Assembly: GCF_001584335.1 (NCBI RefSeq)
Contig: NZ_LSBB01000023.1
Coordinates: 124,001-188,000, forward strand
From: Bacillus atrophaeus
Lineage (GTDB): Bacteria; Bacillota; Bacilli; Bacillales; Bacillaceae
DNA length: 64,000 nucleotides
Direction: 5' to 3'
The notes below the pieces were generated by a model. That model was not told the origin of the DNA and did no database searches. It saw nothing but the letters and a program-made list of their open reading frames with translations. The position numbers and the translations under genes are program-made. Below, one piece after another: positions 52,807-61,400 of the stretch; position 1 is the stretch's first letter; every line of letters starts with the position of its first letter.

Positions 52807-53070
52807 TCATTTGGTTAGATCATGATTTTTTAGCACGGCTTTTTGCTTATGTCCTTTTGCTGTCACATAGTTATTTTTGAACCACACTGCAATAGTCGTT
52901 CCGATTGTGAAAATAAGAGAGCCAGCAGTGTATAGCGCATCCGCAAGCTGATTGACCTGAACATCGGTAATATCCAAAGGTGATTTACCGAACATCAGCA
53001 TTGTTTGGTTGATTAAAGCAATTAAAAGAAGCGCAGTCCGAACGACTGTGCCTTTGTCAAAGTTTTTCAT
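52807..53070 (-). CDS. xhlB: Holin XhlB
   Basis: An 87-residue holin of the SPP1/XhlB family. It begins [22 protein letters not shown], with membrane helices at about 10-28 and 48-65 and the conserved WFKNNYVT. Pore former releasing the amidase. It lies between xhlA and the endolysin as in PBSX. Confidence 0.92.
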   Translation of the reverse strand: MKNFDKGTVVRTALLLIALINQTMLMFGKSPLDITDVQVNQLADALYTAGSLIFTIGTTIAVWFKNNYVTAKGHKQKAVLKNHDLTK

Positions 53071-53085
53071 ATTGTGTTTTCCTCC

Positions 53086-53337
53086 TTATTTTTGCAAAAG
53101 ATTATAAAAAATAGCGATTGTCCCACCGATAATCCCGGTGCAGATCGCTGTTATGATAGCGCCTGTAATAGTGCGCTTGATCCATGTTGTATTCTCCTCA
53201 ATTTTATTGAGCTTGTCATTTAAAGAAGTGATCTGCTGATCTTGCCTATCTGAAGAGCGTTCTAATGAATAAACCCGCAATTCCAGTTTTTCTTGTTTTG
53301 ATGCTATTTGGTGCAATTCTTTTTCTAATGGATTCAT
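53086..53337 (-). CDS. xhlA: Haemolysin-like lysis protein XhlA
   Basis: An 83-residue coiled-coil protein with a C-terminal membrane segment (TWIKRTITGAIITAICTGIIGGTIAIFYNLL). This is the XhlA layout: XhlA works with XhlB and the amidase in host lysis. The ATG at 53337 is eight bases after CGGAGGT; an ATG nine codons earlier, after a G-rich run, is possible. Confidence 0.85.
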   Translation of the reverse strand: MNPLEKELHQIASKQEKLELRVYSLERSSDRQDQQITSLNDKLNKIEENTTWIKRTITGAIITAICTGIIGGTIAIFYNLLQK

Positions 53338-53426
53338 ATCCGGTACCTCCGTCAATTGTGACATTAGTACGCCCCCCTTTTACCTATTTCATACGCATCG
53401 CCTCCTTTGAGGCAAAATTAAAACAC

Positions 53427-53648
53427 CTATTCGGTTACAGGTGCTGGTTCACTATTATTTGTTTTTGGCGTTGTTGTCGCGTTTAATTGCTTTTCGAGTT
53501 CTTCGCGTTTCTTTTGAGCAAATGTGTATAAGGCTTTGTATTCGGCGCACTCATTATTCTTTTGATTCAACTCTTCTTGTAATGAGGCAGACTTATAAAG
53601 TTCAATCTGTAGCTGTTCCTGAAGTTGCTCCTTTGTCATTTCTTGCAT
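53427..53648 (-). CDS. Small coiled-coil phage protein
   Basis: A 73-residue protein, a Gln/Glu-rich coiled coil (LQEELNQKNNECAEYKALYTFAQKKREELEKQL) with a Thr/Pro/Asn tail. The ribosome-binding site is AAAGGAG. Position between the tail and lysis genes is usual for small baseplate-associated proteins. Function unknown. Confidence 0.7.
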   Translation of the reverse strand: MQEMTKEQLQEQLQIELYKSASLQEELNQKNNECAEYKALYTFAQKKREELEKQLNATTTPKTNNSEPAPVTE

Positions 53649-53661
53649 TCAAAACACTCCT

Positions 53662-53829
53662 TTATTCTTGGTCAGGATAGGCATCGCCGCGCTCCATCAC
53701 AGTAATTTGATCATATTCTGATTGAGTTATTCTTTTGTCTTTGACAGCTATTTTCATTTCCGCAGTCAAAACGGTTCCGTTCCTCCAGCAATCCTCATAA
53801 AATCCGTAAAGAGCACTTCGTTTTTCCAA
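53662..53829 (-). CDS. XkdX-family protein
   Basis: A 55-residue protein starting at TTG, six bases after GGAGGGG. LYGFYEDCWRNGTVLTAEMKIAVKDKRITQSEYDQITV matches the XkdX pattern (aromatic opening, VKxAVxxxxITxxEYxxIT). XkdX-type genes sit directly after tail-fibre genes in Bacillus phages; the role is unknown. Too short and non-ATG to be caught by simple gene calling. Confidence 0.75.
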   Translation of the reverse strand: MEKRSALYGFYEDCWRNGTVLTAEMKIAVKDKRITQSEYDQITVMERGDAYPDQE

Positions 53830-53847
53830 TGGGCTCCCCTCCGATTC

Positions 53848-53982
53848 CTACGATTGGTTTGCCATTAAAAGATTGCAGACGCGCTGAAGGTCCATAACCT
53901 GTTCTTTTAATTTTTGCTCTTCAGTTATTTCCTGCGCTCTATCTTTCGCTTCCTTGTTTAATTCAATCGGATCAAGCTTCAA
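53848..53982 (-). CDS. Small phage protein
   Basis: A 44-residue helical protein (MKLDPIELNKEAKDRAQEITEEQKLKEQVMDLQ...). I chose the TTG at 53982, eight bases after GAGGAGG, which lies at the end of the preceding gene; an ATG further upstream has no site. Function unknown. Confidence 0.55.
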   Translation of the reverse strand: MKLDPIELNKEAKDRAQEITEEQKLKEQVMDLQRVCNLLMANQS

Positions 53983-54364
53983 TTTTTGTTTCCTCCTCAG
54001 ATTTAACATAGTTCGTAATGTGTCCAGCGCGATTGCCATCCTTATCGACAACGATATCGACAAGGGTTAGAATCAATCTTTTCTCCATGTTATACCCCGG
54101 ATAATACCCGTCACCATCGACATACGTTTTAGTCAGTACGTAGCTCATTTCATCGGTCTCATTATCCAGGACCGCATACAATTGATAAGCCACTTTCACA
54201 GAGTCATCCGGTGTCAGATCAAAAGATACGGATTCCATGGGATATGTGTTCCCGCCTACTCTCTGAACAACCCCCTCTGTCATTTCAATTCCTGCGTTCG
54301 TTTGTGTGATTTTTATATTTTCTGTGTAATACACCCTAGCTTTAAATTCTCTTATTTCAACCAT
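53972..54364 (-). CDS. Phage protein of unknown function
   Basis: A 130-residue acidic protein, mainly beta by pattern (SVKVAYQLYAVLDNETDEMSYVLTKTYVDGDGYYPGYNMEKR). AAGGGTGGGAATTGG precedes the ATG. It lies between the tail protein Tal and XkdX-like genes and is probably tail-tip associated by position only. Confidence 0.65.
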   Translation of the reverse strand: MVEIREFKARVYYTENIKITQTNAGIEMTEGVVQRVGGNTYPMESVSFDLTPDDSVKVAYQLYAVLDNETDEMSYVLTKTYVDGDGYYPGYNMEKRLILTLVDIVVDKDGNRAGHITNYVKSEEETKIEA

Positions 54365-54380
54365 TTTCCAATTCCCACCC

Positions 54381-57300
54381 TTATGGAGACTCGTAAAATA
54401 TTACTATCTGAACTTCGATTGACTTCCCAGCTACCCCGGAGGTCGTCCCGGTTCCACGTACACCTAAATCATAGGTTTCTGCGCCCCAGTTTTCTATCCC
54501 GACAGTAACCGCATTCGAATATGGACCGACTGCCGTTGCTGTTGCTGCAAAAACTTGTTCCGGGGATACGTTGTATTGATCATCGAAAAAATAAAGTCTC
54601 GTGTACTTTTGGTATGCTGTTGACCCACCACCTGGCGGAAGACCTATGGACGTTGTGAAACAGAAAGTCATAAGTCCATGCTGTAATCCTCCGTATTTAT
54701 TTTGTAAAGCTTTAGACACGCCGCCGCCCATTATTTTATGCGCGACGCTTTTTGCGTTCCCTCCGACAACGTAAGAACTCATCGGCAGGGTTACGGGACC
54801 ACCTTGGATTGTAAGGCCCTTCTTTGCTCTTATGCGCGCTCCACCCGTAACATCGACATCAAAGTTAGTAGTCCTGAATCTCGCTATTGTTGATGAACCT
54901 GAAAATATAGCGCTGTTGTGACATGTAGAAAAATACTTCATGTCTTCCACATCTAAACCGTTGTCACTGCTCGCTGTTATTTTCAACGCGTCCCCTGGAA
55001 CGCTCGACAATCTGTCGATGCTCATGTCTATGATGGATTCAACGTGTATGGCATTACTCCCGTACAGCTCGATCCTAGGCGTGTCTATATCTACGTTGTC
55101 AGTTTCCGTCCCTCCTTTTACTGTTATTTTCCCGTCACCGATTTTAACTGTTCGATATATTTCTTCATCATCGCCGATAATATTTCCGCTTTGCTGTTCC
55201 AAAGAACCGGAGGTTAACGTCATTCTGTTATAATCTCCACCCGTCACTCGCTTGTATTGATACAGTTTATCGCCTTCGATATACGCTTCAAGGTTTCGGA
55301 CGTTCTCGGAGATTGCTTCAAACCTACCACCGCGGATAAGAGACCCCACAATGTCAATGGCTTGTATCGTTCCTGACGTGATTTTGTCAGCAGACAAGTC
55401 TTTGATTTTCGCTGTGGTGATAGAGCCGTCAATGATGTGAACGTTGTCGATGATCGCCTCTTTAAGATGCGCTTTTGCGATAGCAGCGTTTTGAATTGCC
55501 GCGGTCCCTATAGCCGCCTCAGCCACTAAAGCAGATGTAATAGCCCCGTCAATAAGTTGCGTATCGTAAGGGCTGAGAGCAAATTCTTTTCTTACATCCC
55601 CCTCTCTTATTTGGATTTTTCTTATTGTGAATTCTGCCGCATCTGTAACGTTAACTGTGCTGTCACCCAGCCACAAACTCCCGTTACTAATCGTTACGTT
55701 AGGTGTAAATACAAGATCATAACGGACGAATTGGTCTGGTGGGTCCGTTAAGTTCGTTAGAGTGTTAGGAATCGCAAATACTTCTTTATTGCCTTCTCTT
55801 ATCCGTGTGTAATTGAAACCCGGAGAGTTAGTTCGTTTTAATTCAAAAGACAAGGTGTACTTTTTCCCCTTCGTCAACTTCAAACCATTTCTTCCGGAAA
55901 AGGTAATGCCGTACACTGCATTAGTGTCGCTTCCTTTGACGACTCTGATTTCATTAAAATCTTTTGATGTGTCTAACGTTCTATTAGATGAGTTCAACCG
56001 CCATATTTCATCAAGATTTCTGAGAATAGAACCCGGCAGAATATTTTGCCCCGAAAGCGTCATTGATAACTTATCAGCGGTTATCGTCAAATCAGCAAGC
56101 CTTTCGGTCGTTACAGCTCCGTACATGATGTCATCTGTCAAAACCCGCTGAGTAGTCGCGGAAAACTGTTTTGTATATTCGCTTGCCGTGCCCTGTGTGT
56201 TGATTGAACGCAGGCGATAATACCAAACTTCATTAACTCCCGTAAAATGCTCGTATCCGCTTGTTTTGCCTCTGAAAATTCGATTCTCTATTGATGGAGT
56301 AAAGTCGTTCATCTGTGAAGCGTAAACCTCGTAAGCAGCAATATAACTGGATGGGTTGTAATCCCATGTGATCGCTACGTTTTGAAACATGGCTTTGACA
56401 ACAACATTAGACGGGACCGGTGGCTTTTTATCCAGAAAACTGCCATCTGTAACAATAGGGTTACCGCCGCTGTCCCATGTACCACGGTTTTTATCAATAA
56501 TAGATTTTATCTGATCCAGCCGAGTATCTTTTTGCAAGGTCGATAAGAATTGCCCGATTTCCACCACGCAAGTATTGTCAGGATCGGTTATATCGTATTC
56601 CATCGAAATAACCCGCTGTGACGTTTCTATCGGTATAGCAAAGTTCCGATCGATAGCAATCGTGGTGTCTCCCAACTCCACATGTTCATGCTCATATCCG
56701 GGCACGTTTTGAAGCAACTGGACCGACAACTCATAATTAACTTCTGTTTTTGATGCTGTTGTTATCAGATGATCATATGTGGCCTTTAAAAGCTCTTCCG
56801 GCTCTGTTATATCCTCGTTGTTGTATTCGCCTTCTCTGTGGATCAGAACGCCGTCTTTAAGCCGCCCTAACTGTTTTAATAAATCCGGATCACCAACCCA
56901 CTCCTGACCTAGAGGCTTATCAACCGGATCGCCTTTTGATTTTTTCCATTCCACTTCAGAAAAGTCGATAAAACGTGAATAACCGCCCGTTTCCTCTCCG
57001 TCCTCATCGGTAGATGGTATGGATGCCCCGTATCCCCAAAGAGCTGTCACTGGGTAGCTAATGACCGTACGCCGGATGTTTTCGGTATCCTTATCTATTT
57101 CAAAACGCTTTCCGCCGTCTTTACCTCGCCGGGGAACAATTTTTATAATTCGCTTCGTAATTTTATTGCCATCGAACTCTATTGAATCCCGCAGTTCGCC
57201 GCCCCATATGTTTATCACTTCCGCGATGCAATCAAGGGCACTTTTTTTATAGAACGTGGTTGAATTTGTGCCAAGTTCTGCCGTTACCTCTGCCACCCAT

Positions 57301-57683
57301 CTTGAACGGGCAAGGACATTGTCTAAAACAAATTGTGCAGTTTTATCCTTTGGTCGAAAGTCTTTAACGAAAGTTTCCGCCAGTTCCATCATGGCAGCTT
57401 CACAGGTTACAAGTGTATTGACCTCTGCGTCTTCGTCAGTATCATCAATTTCCTTTATGACGAAAAGCCTGAGAACGCCGTCCTTATCCTTGAATATCAC
57501 TTGATTCTCTTCATATAGAAAGCGTGCATCCGGATGGGCCGCATCTGCAATAAAAGAAAAAGAAGAGCCTTTATTCAGCTCTTCTTTGTATTTTGCATCC
57601 CAAAAAGTACAGGTATCTTGTCCGTCGCTGGACAGCACTGTCAGCAATTCTTCATCGGGTGAGAGTATATACATGTCAGCCAT
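54381..57683 (-). CDS. Tail-tip protein (Tal / prophage endopeptidase type)
   Basis: An 1100-residue tail protein. The first 380 or so residues match the prophage-tail/Tal base (YILSPDEELLTVLSSDGQDTCTFWDAKYKEELNKG... VELGDTTIAIDRNF...QRVISMEYDITDPDNTCVVEIGQF). A fibronectin III-like domain follows (PPVPSNVVVKAMFQNVAITWDYNPSS..., about 415-510), then a long beta-rich region with repeated AIAKAHLKEAIIDNVHIIDGSITTAKIKDLSADKITSGTI and a C-terminal region probably binding the host. Next to Dit, as in siphoviruses. Confidence 0.88.
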   Translation of the reverse strand: MADMYILSPDEELLTVLSSDGQDTCTFWDAKYKEELNKGSSFSFIADAAHPDARFLYEENQVIFKDKDGVLRLFVIKEIDDTDEDAEVNTLVTCEAAMMELAETFVKDFRPKDKTAQFVLDNVLARSRWVAEVTAELGTNSTTFYKKSALDCIAEVINIWGGELRDSIEFDGNKITKRIIKIVPRRGKDGGKRFEIDKDTENIRRTVISYPVTALWGYGASIPSTDEDGEETGGYSRFIDFSEVEWKKSKGDPVDKPLGQEWVGDPDLLKQLGRLKDGVLIHREGEYNNEDITEPEELLKATYDHLITTASKTEVNYELSVQLLQNVPGYEHEHVELGDTTIAIDRNFAIPIETSQRVISMEYDITDPDNTCVVEIGQFLSTLQKDTRLDQIKSIIDKNRGTWDSGGNPIVTDGSFLDKKPPVPSNVVVKAMFQNVAITWDYNPSSYIAAYEVYASQMNDFTPSIENRIFRGKTSGYEHFTGVNEVWYYRLRSINTQGTASEYTKQFSATTQRVLTDDIMYGAVTTERLADLTITADKLSMTLSGQNILPGSILRNLDEIWRLNSSNRTLDTSKDFNEIRVVKGSDTNAVYGITFSGRNGLKLTKGKKYTLSFELKRTNSPGFNYTRIREGNKEVFAIPNTLTNLTDPPDQFVRYDLVFTPNVTISNGSLWLGDSTVNVTDAAEFTIRKIQIREGDVRKEFALSPYDTQLIDGAITSALVAEAAIGTAAIQNAAIAKAHLKEAIIDNVHIIDGSITTAKIKDLSADKITSGTIQAIDIVGSLIRGGRFEAISENVRNLEAYIEGDKLYQYKRVTGGDYNRMTLTSGSLEQQSGNIIGDDEEIYRTVKIGDGKITVKGGTETDNVDIDTPRIELYGSNAIHVESIIDMSIDRLSSVPGDALKITASSDNGLDVEDMKYFSTCHNSAIFSGSSTIARFRTTNFDVDVTGGARIRAKKGLTIQGGPVTLPMSSYVVGGNAKSVAHKIMGGGVSKALQNKYGGLQHGLMTFCFTTSIGLPPGGGSTAYQKYTRLYFFDDQYNVSPEQVFAATATAVGPYSNAVTVGIENWGAETYDLGVRGTGTTSGVAGKSIEVQIVIFYESP

Positions 57684-57695
57684 AAACGGACCTCC

Positions 57696-58457
57696 TTACA
57701 AATAAGCTTCATCAAATTTGATACTGCTTTTGTGACTAAAATTCATTTTGATTGGTGTTCTTGGTGGTACTTTGAACCAATCAGACTGTATCTGTAGGGC
57801 TGTCATGATCAAATTATCGTTACAGGTGACTTTCCTTTTCGCTGAATCAATCACGAGAGTGTCGCCAGCAATGAATTTGTACAGAATCTTGATTTTCTTA
57901 GATACAGAGTTATCTGCATTTAAAAGAGACACTTCGTATGAAGTGCCTCCCTCGGTAAAAATACATTCGATTTTCGGTTCAATATCGGCATAACCTGGAT
58001 TCGTGAAAGTATGAATGCCAGAATCAAACTCATATGATGATGCTGCACCATATTTTTTAGGGTCAGGACAAAGGAAAGTGAGTGTGGCAGGCTGAATGCC
58101 TCCCTGTTCTTCGCTTTCTGAAATATTTTCAAAGACAGCGTAATATGTTCTATCGGGCTCATCGTGGAAAATGAGTGGTTTTGGCTCATCAGTATGCAAA
58201 ATAAAGGTCAACTCTTCTTGTTTCTTTTTCAATTCCTCTTCACTACCGAAAGCAAAAAGCACCTCTATGGTTATAACTCTCACGGGTATTCTGGTACCAC
58301 GGAGGAAACCGCCGGGACGGTTTCCTATAGTAGCTGTATTCACTTCTCTTCCCATTACTCCCCGGCCGCCAGTTGATTTCACATAAAAGAAGGGTGAAAT
58401 GTCAACTCCGTTGAATGTAATTTTCCATTGGTTAGGCAAAAGCTCCTGATAGTTCAA
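57696..58457 (-). CDS. Distal tail protein (Dit)
   Basis: A 253-residue protein of the Sipho_tail/Dit family. N-terminal WKITFNGVDISPFFYVKSTGGRGV is typical, and SEEELKKKQEELTFILHTDEPKPLIFHDEPDRTYYAVFE is the conserved middle. It starts at TTG overlapping the TGA of the tape measure gene, with GGAGGG upstream. It forms the hub joining the tail tube to the tail tip. Confidence 0.88.
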   Translation of the reverse strand: MNYQELLPNQWKITFNGVDISPFFYVKSTGGRGVMGREVNTATIGNRPGGFLRGTRIPVRVITIEVLFAFGSEEELKKKQEELTFILHTDEPKPLIFHDEPDRTYYAVFENISESEEQGGIQPATLTFLCPDPKKYGAASSYEFDSGIHTFTNPGYADIEPKIECIFTEGGTSYEVSLLNADNSVSKKIKILYKFIAGDTLVIDSAKRKVTCNDNLIMTALQIQSDWFKVPPRTPIKMNFSHKSSIKFDEAYL

Positions 58458-61400
58458 TTGAATCTCACCCTCCTTTTGTTTGACCTTTTCTGTGCATCGG
58501 TCACTGGTTTTTCTACACCCTGGCCGACTTTCTTACTGTCCATCTCAATGACAATCATTCTGTCAGGCAATTCAAAGTTTTTTACGTCAGCGCTCAATTC
58601 CTTTCTGACAGTGCCAAGATCACCGCTTGAAATGGATGTGTCGTATGCAAAATTCATATCCTCTTGCTGGATGTTCATTGCATCACTTACAGCGTTCATT
58701 GCTTTCTGGACCGTACCGATGCCGTTTTGAATTCCTACAGCGATACCAGCAGGAACCATGATACCCACTTGATCCCGCATCAATCTTGATGGGGAATGAA
58801 TTTTAAGCTTCTTTTTAATGGTTTTTTCAATCGTCGATGCAATTGAATTTGCCTCTTTCGCAAGCTCTCCTGACATGTTTCTCATTCCAGAAATGATTCC
58901 GGCCATCGTGTTTGAACCAATGGCTTTCCCGCTTTTCTTCAGAGATCCAAGCTGCTTCACATTGACCGTAAGCTCTCCAATTTTCCGGAGATAATCATTT
59001 TTCAAGAGATTCAATTCTTTATTTGCAGCCGAACGCAATTCATTTATTTTCTTGGTTGTTTCATTCTTAAGACCAGATAATTCTTGCGATGCCTGCGCGC
59101 TTGCAAGTTGATGTTTTTCTTGCCACAGCTTGACATAATTATCTAACTCAGGCGCAGACATCCGAGAAATTGCGTTAATCTGATCAGCAGAACCAACACC
59201 CATCTCTTTCAATTCATCAGTAAATGCCTTTGGCGCCCTGCTTGCAATACTTGCGATATCAGAGTTAAATGATTTGATTTTTTCCAGTTGCTTTTTCAGG
59301 TTCGCTGTAAGCTTTGAACCGCTTACCTTCTCACTTGAAACATTGTCAAATAGACCGATTGCGTTGTATATCGCATCTGTTCGGTCTTGTAATTCTTTCT
59401 TATAGGCATCGTTGGCCGCCTTGATATCAGACGTCAACTTGTCATTAACACTCTTGAATTTGGATAAATACGTGTTGTTTGCGGACAAAATGCCTTTGTT
59501 GAGCTTGTCGGCTGCCTTCTTCTCGGCTTCTTTCTGCTTCTTCACCTTATCAGCCATTGTTTTTTGCGTCTGGAATATTTCACGCTGGACTTTCAATTGC
59601 TGATCCGATGTCAATTTGTTCTTTTTGTTGATTTTTTGAAGCGTTTTGACGTACGTATTCCCACTGATTTTACCTGTATCGTACTTGGTTTCCGCACGTT
59701 TGATCTGATCAGACACTTTTTTGGTGTATGCAAGCTTGGCTTTTGCTTCCTTGCGTTGCTGCTCTTTCAAAAGTTTCTTTTGTTTATCAGAGGCACTTTT
59801 CGATGCTTGATATATTTCTCGTTGGATTTTCCGATTCTGATCACTTGTTAATTTGTTCTGTTTTTGGATCTTCTGCAAAGTCTTGATGTAAGTATCGGCA
59901 CCCATTTTCTTGGTGTCATATTTCACTTCAGCATTCTTAATTTTATTGTTTACTTTTACTTCGGCCGCTTTTTGTGCTGCTTTTGCTGCCCTGGCCGCCG
60001 CCGCTTTAACTTTTGCCTGAGATTTATCAATACCCGCAGCCATACCAGTTCCGACATGATAACCAACCTGATCACGCATAACTCTGGAAGGAGAATGGAT
60101 TCCAAGCATTTTTTTCATACCATTCGGTACTGCATTAGCCATAGATTTTACCTTGCTAGCTAATGCACCCGCCATGCTACCTATACCATTAATCAAGCCT
60201 TGTATAATGTTCCGGCCAATGGAAACCAGGTTTATTCCTTTGAAAAAGCTCATAACGCTATTCCAAATGCTCTTTATTTTGGTCTTAACGTTGTTCATGA
60301 TGTTTGTGATAGCATTTTTCATAGCATTAAAGATTGTTTTAGCTGTTGAATTTAACGCTTTCCAGATGGAAGTTACTGCTGTTTTAATCCCATTCCACAC
60401 GGTAGAGAAAATTCTCTTTAATCCATTAAGAAAATTAGTGAAGAATGTTTTTAATCCATTCCAAGTGGCTTTTCCTGATGTAACGATAGCCTTCCAAATG
60501 GTTGTCACAGCTGTCTTTATTCCATTCCAGATAGTTGAAAAGATTTTTTTCAATCCGTTAAGGAAATTGTTAAAGAACGTTTTCAGTCCGTTCCATATAG
60601 TTTTTCCGGCAGAAACGATGCCTTTCCATACGGCCGTGACAGATGTCTTAATACCGTTCCAAACAGTCGTAAATATCTTTTTTAGACCATTAAGGAAGTT
60701 GTTGAAAAATGTCTTTAACCCATTCCAAATGGACTTTCCTGCTGAGACAATTCCTTTCCAAACAGAAGTGGTCGCTGACTTTATAACATTCCATACTGTG
60801 GTAAAGACTTTCTTTACTCCATTCCACAAAGTTGTGAAGAACGTTTTTAAACCATTCCAGACTGTTTTACCTGTCTTGACGATTCCGTTCCATACTGTTG
60901 AAGCAAAGGTCTTTATCGCGTTCCATACTGTTGTGAAAATAGTTTTATAGAGATTGAACTCCCATTTGAAAAAGGCCAGCAAGCCGCCCCAAATGGTTTT
61001 AGCTCCTGATACAATCCCGTTCCAAACGGTAGAGAAGAAATTCGTTATTGCATTCCATGTCGTCGTGGCCGCCGTTTTGATGCCTTCCCATACTGATTTA
61101 AGCCACTGTGAAATAACGCCCCACACTTTAAGCGTATATTCCTTCACCTTGTCCCAGTTTGCTATGATCAAGACAACTAATGCGACAACAGCCGCCGTTA
61201 TCCATCCGACAGGTCCCATCGCAATAACCCAAGCCGCTGCCATTCTCGCCGCCTGTGCAAGTGATTGAGCCGCTAGAATCACAAGCCGTTTACCGAATAG
61301 GATCATTTGTTTAATGCCGGCCGCCAAGAATGAAATAAAGCTGCTGATTTTCGCCGCAGTCCATGCCGCTGCCATTCGTGTGGCTTGAGCTACAGATTGA

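Noticed and set aside
60153-60950. Long plus-strand open frame (265 codons) opposite the tape measure gene
   Set aside because: It is kept open by the 132-bp tape measure repeats, has no ribosome-binding site, and gives a low-complexity Phe/Pro/Val sequence unlike a real protein.
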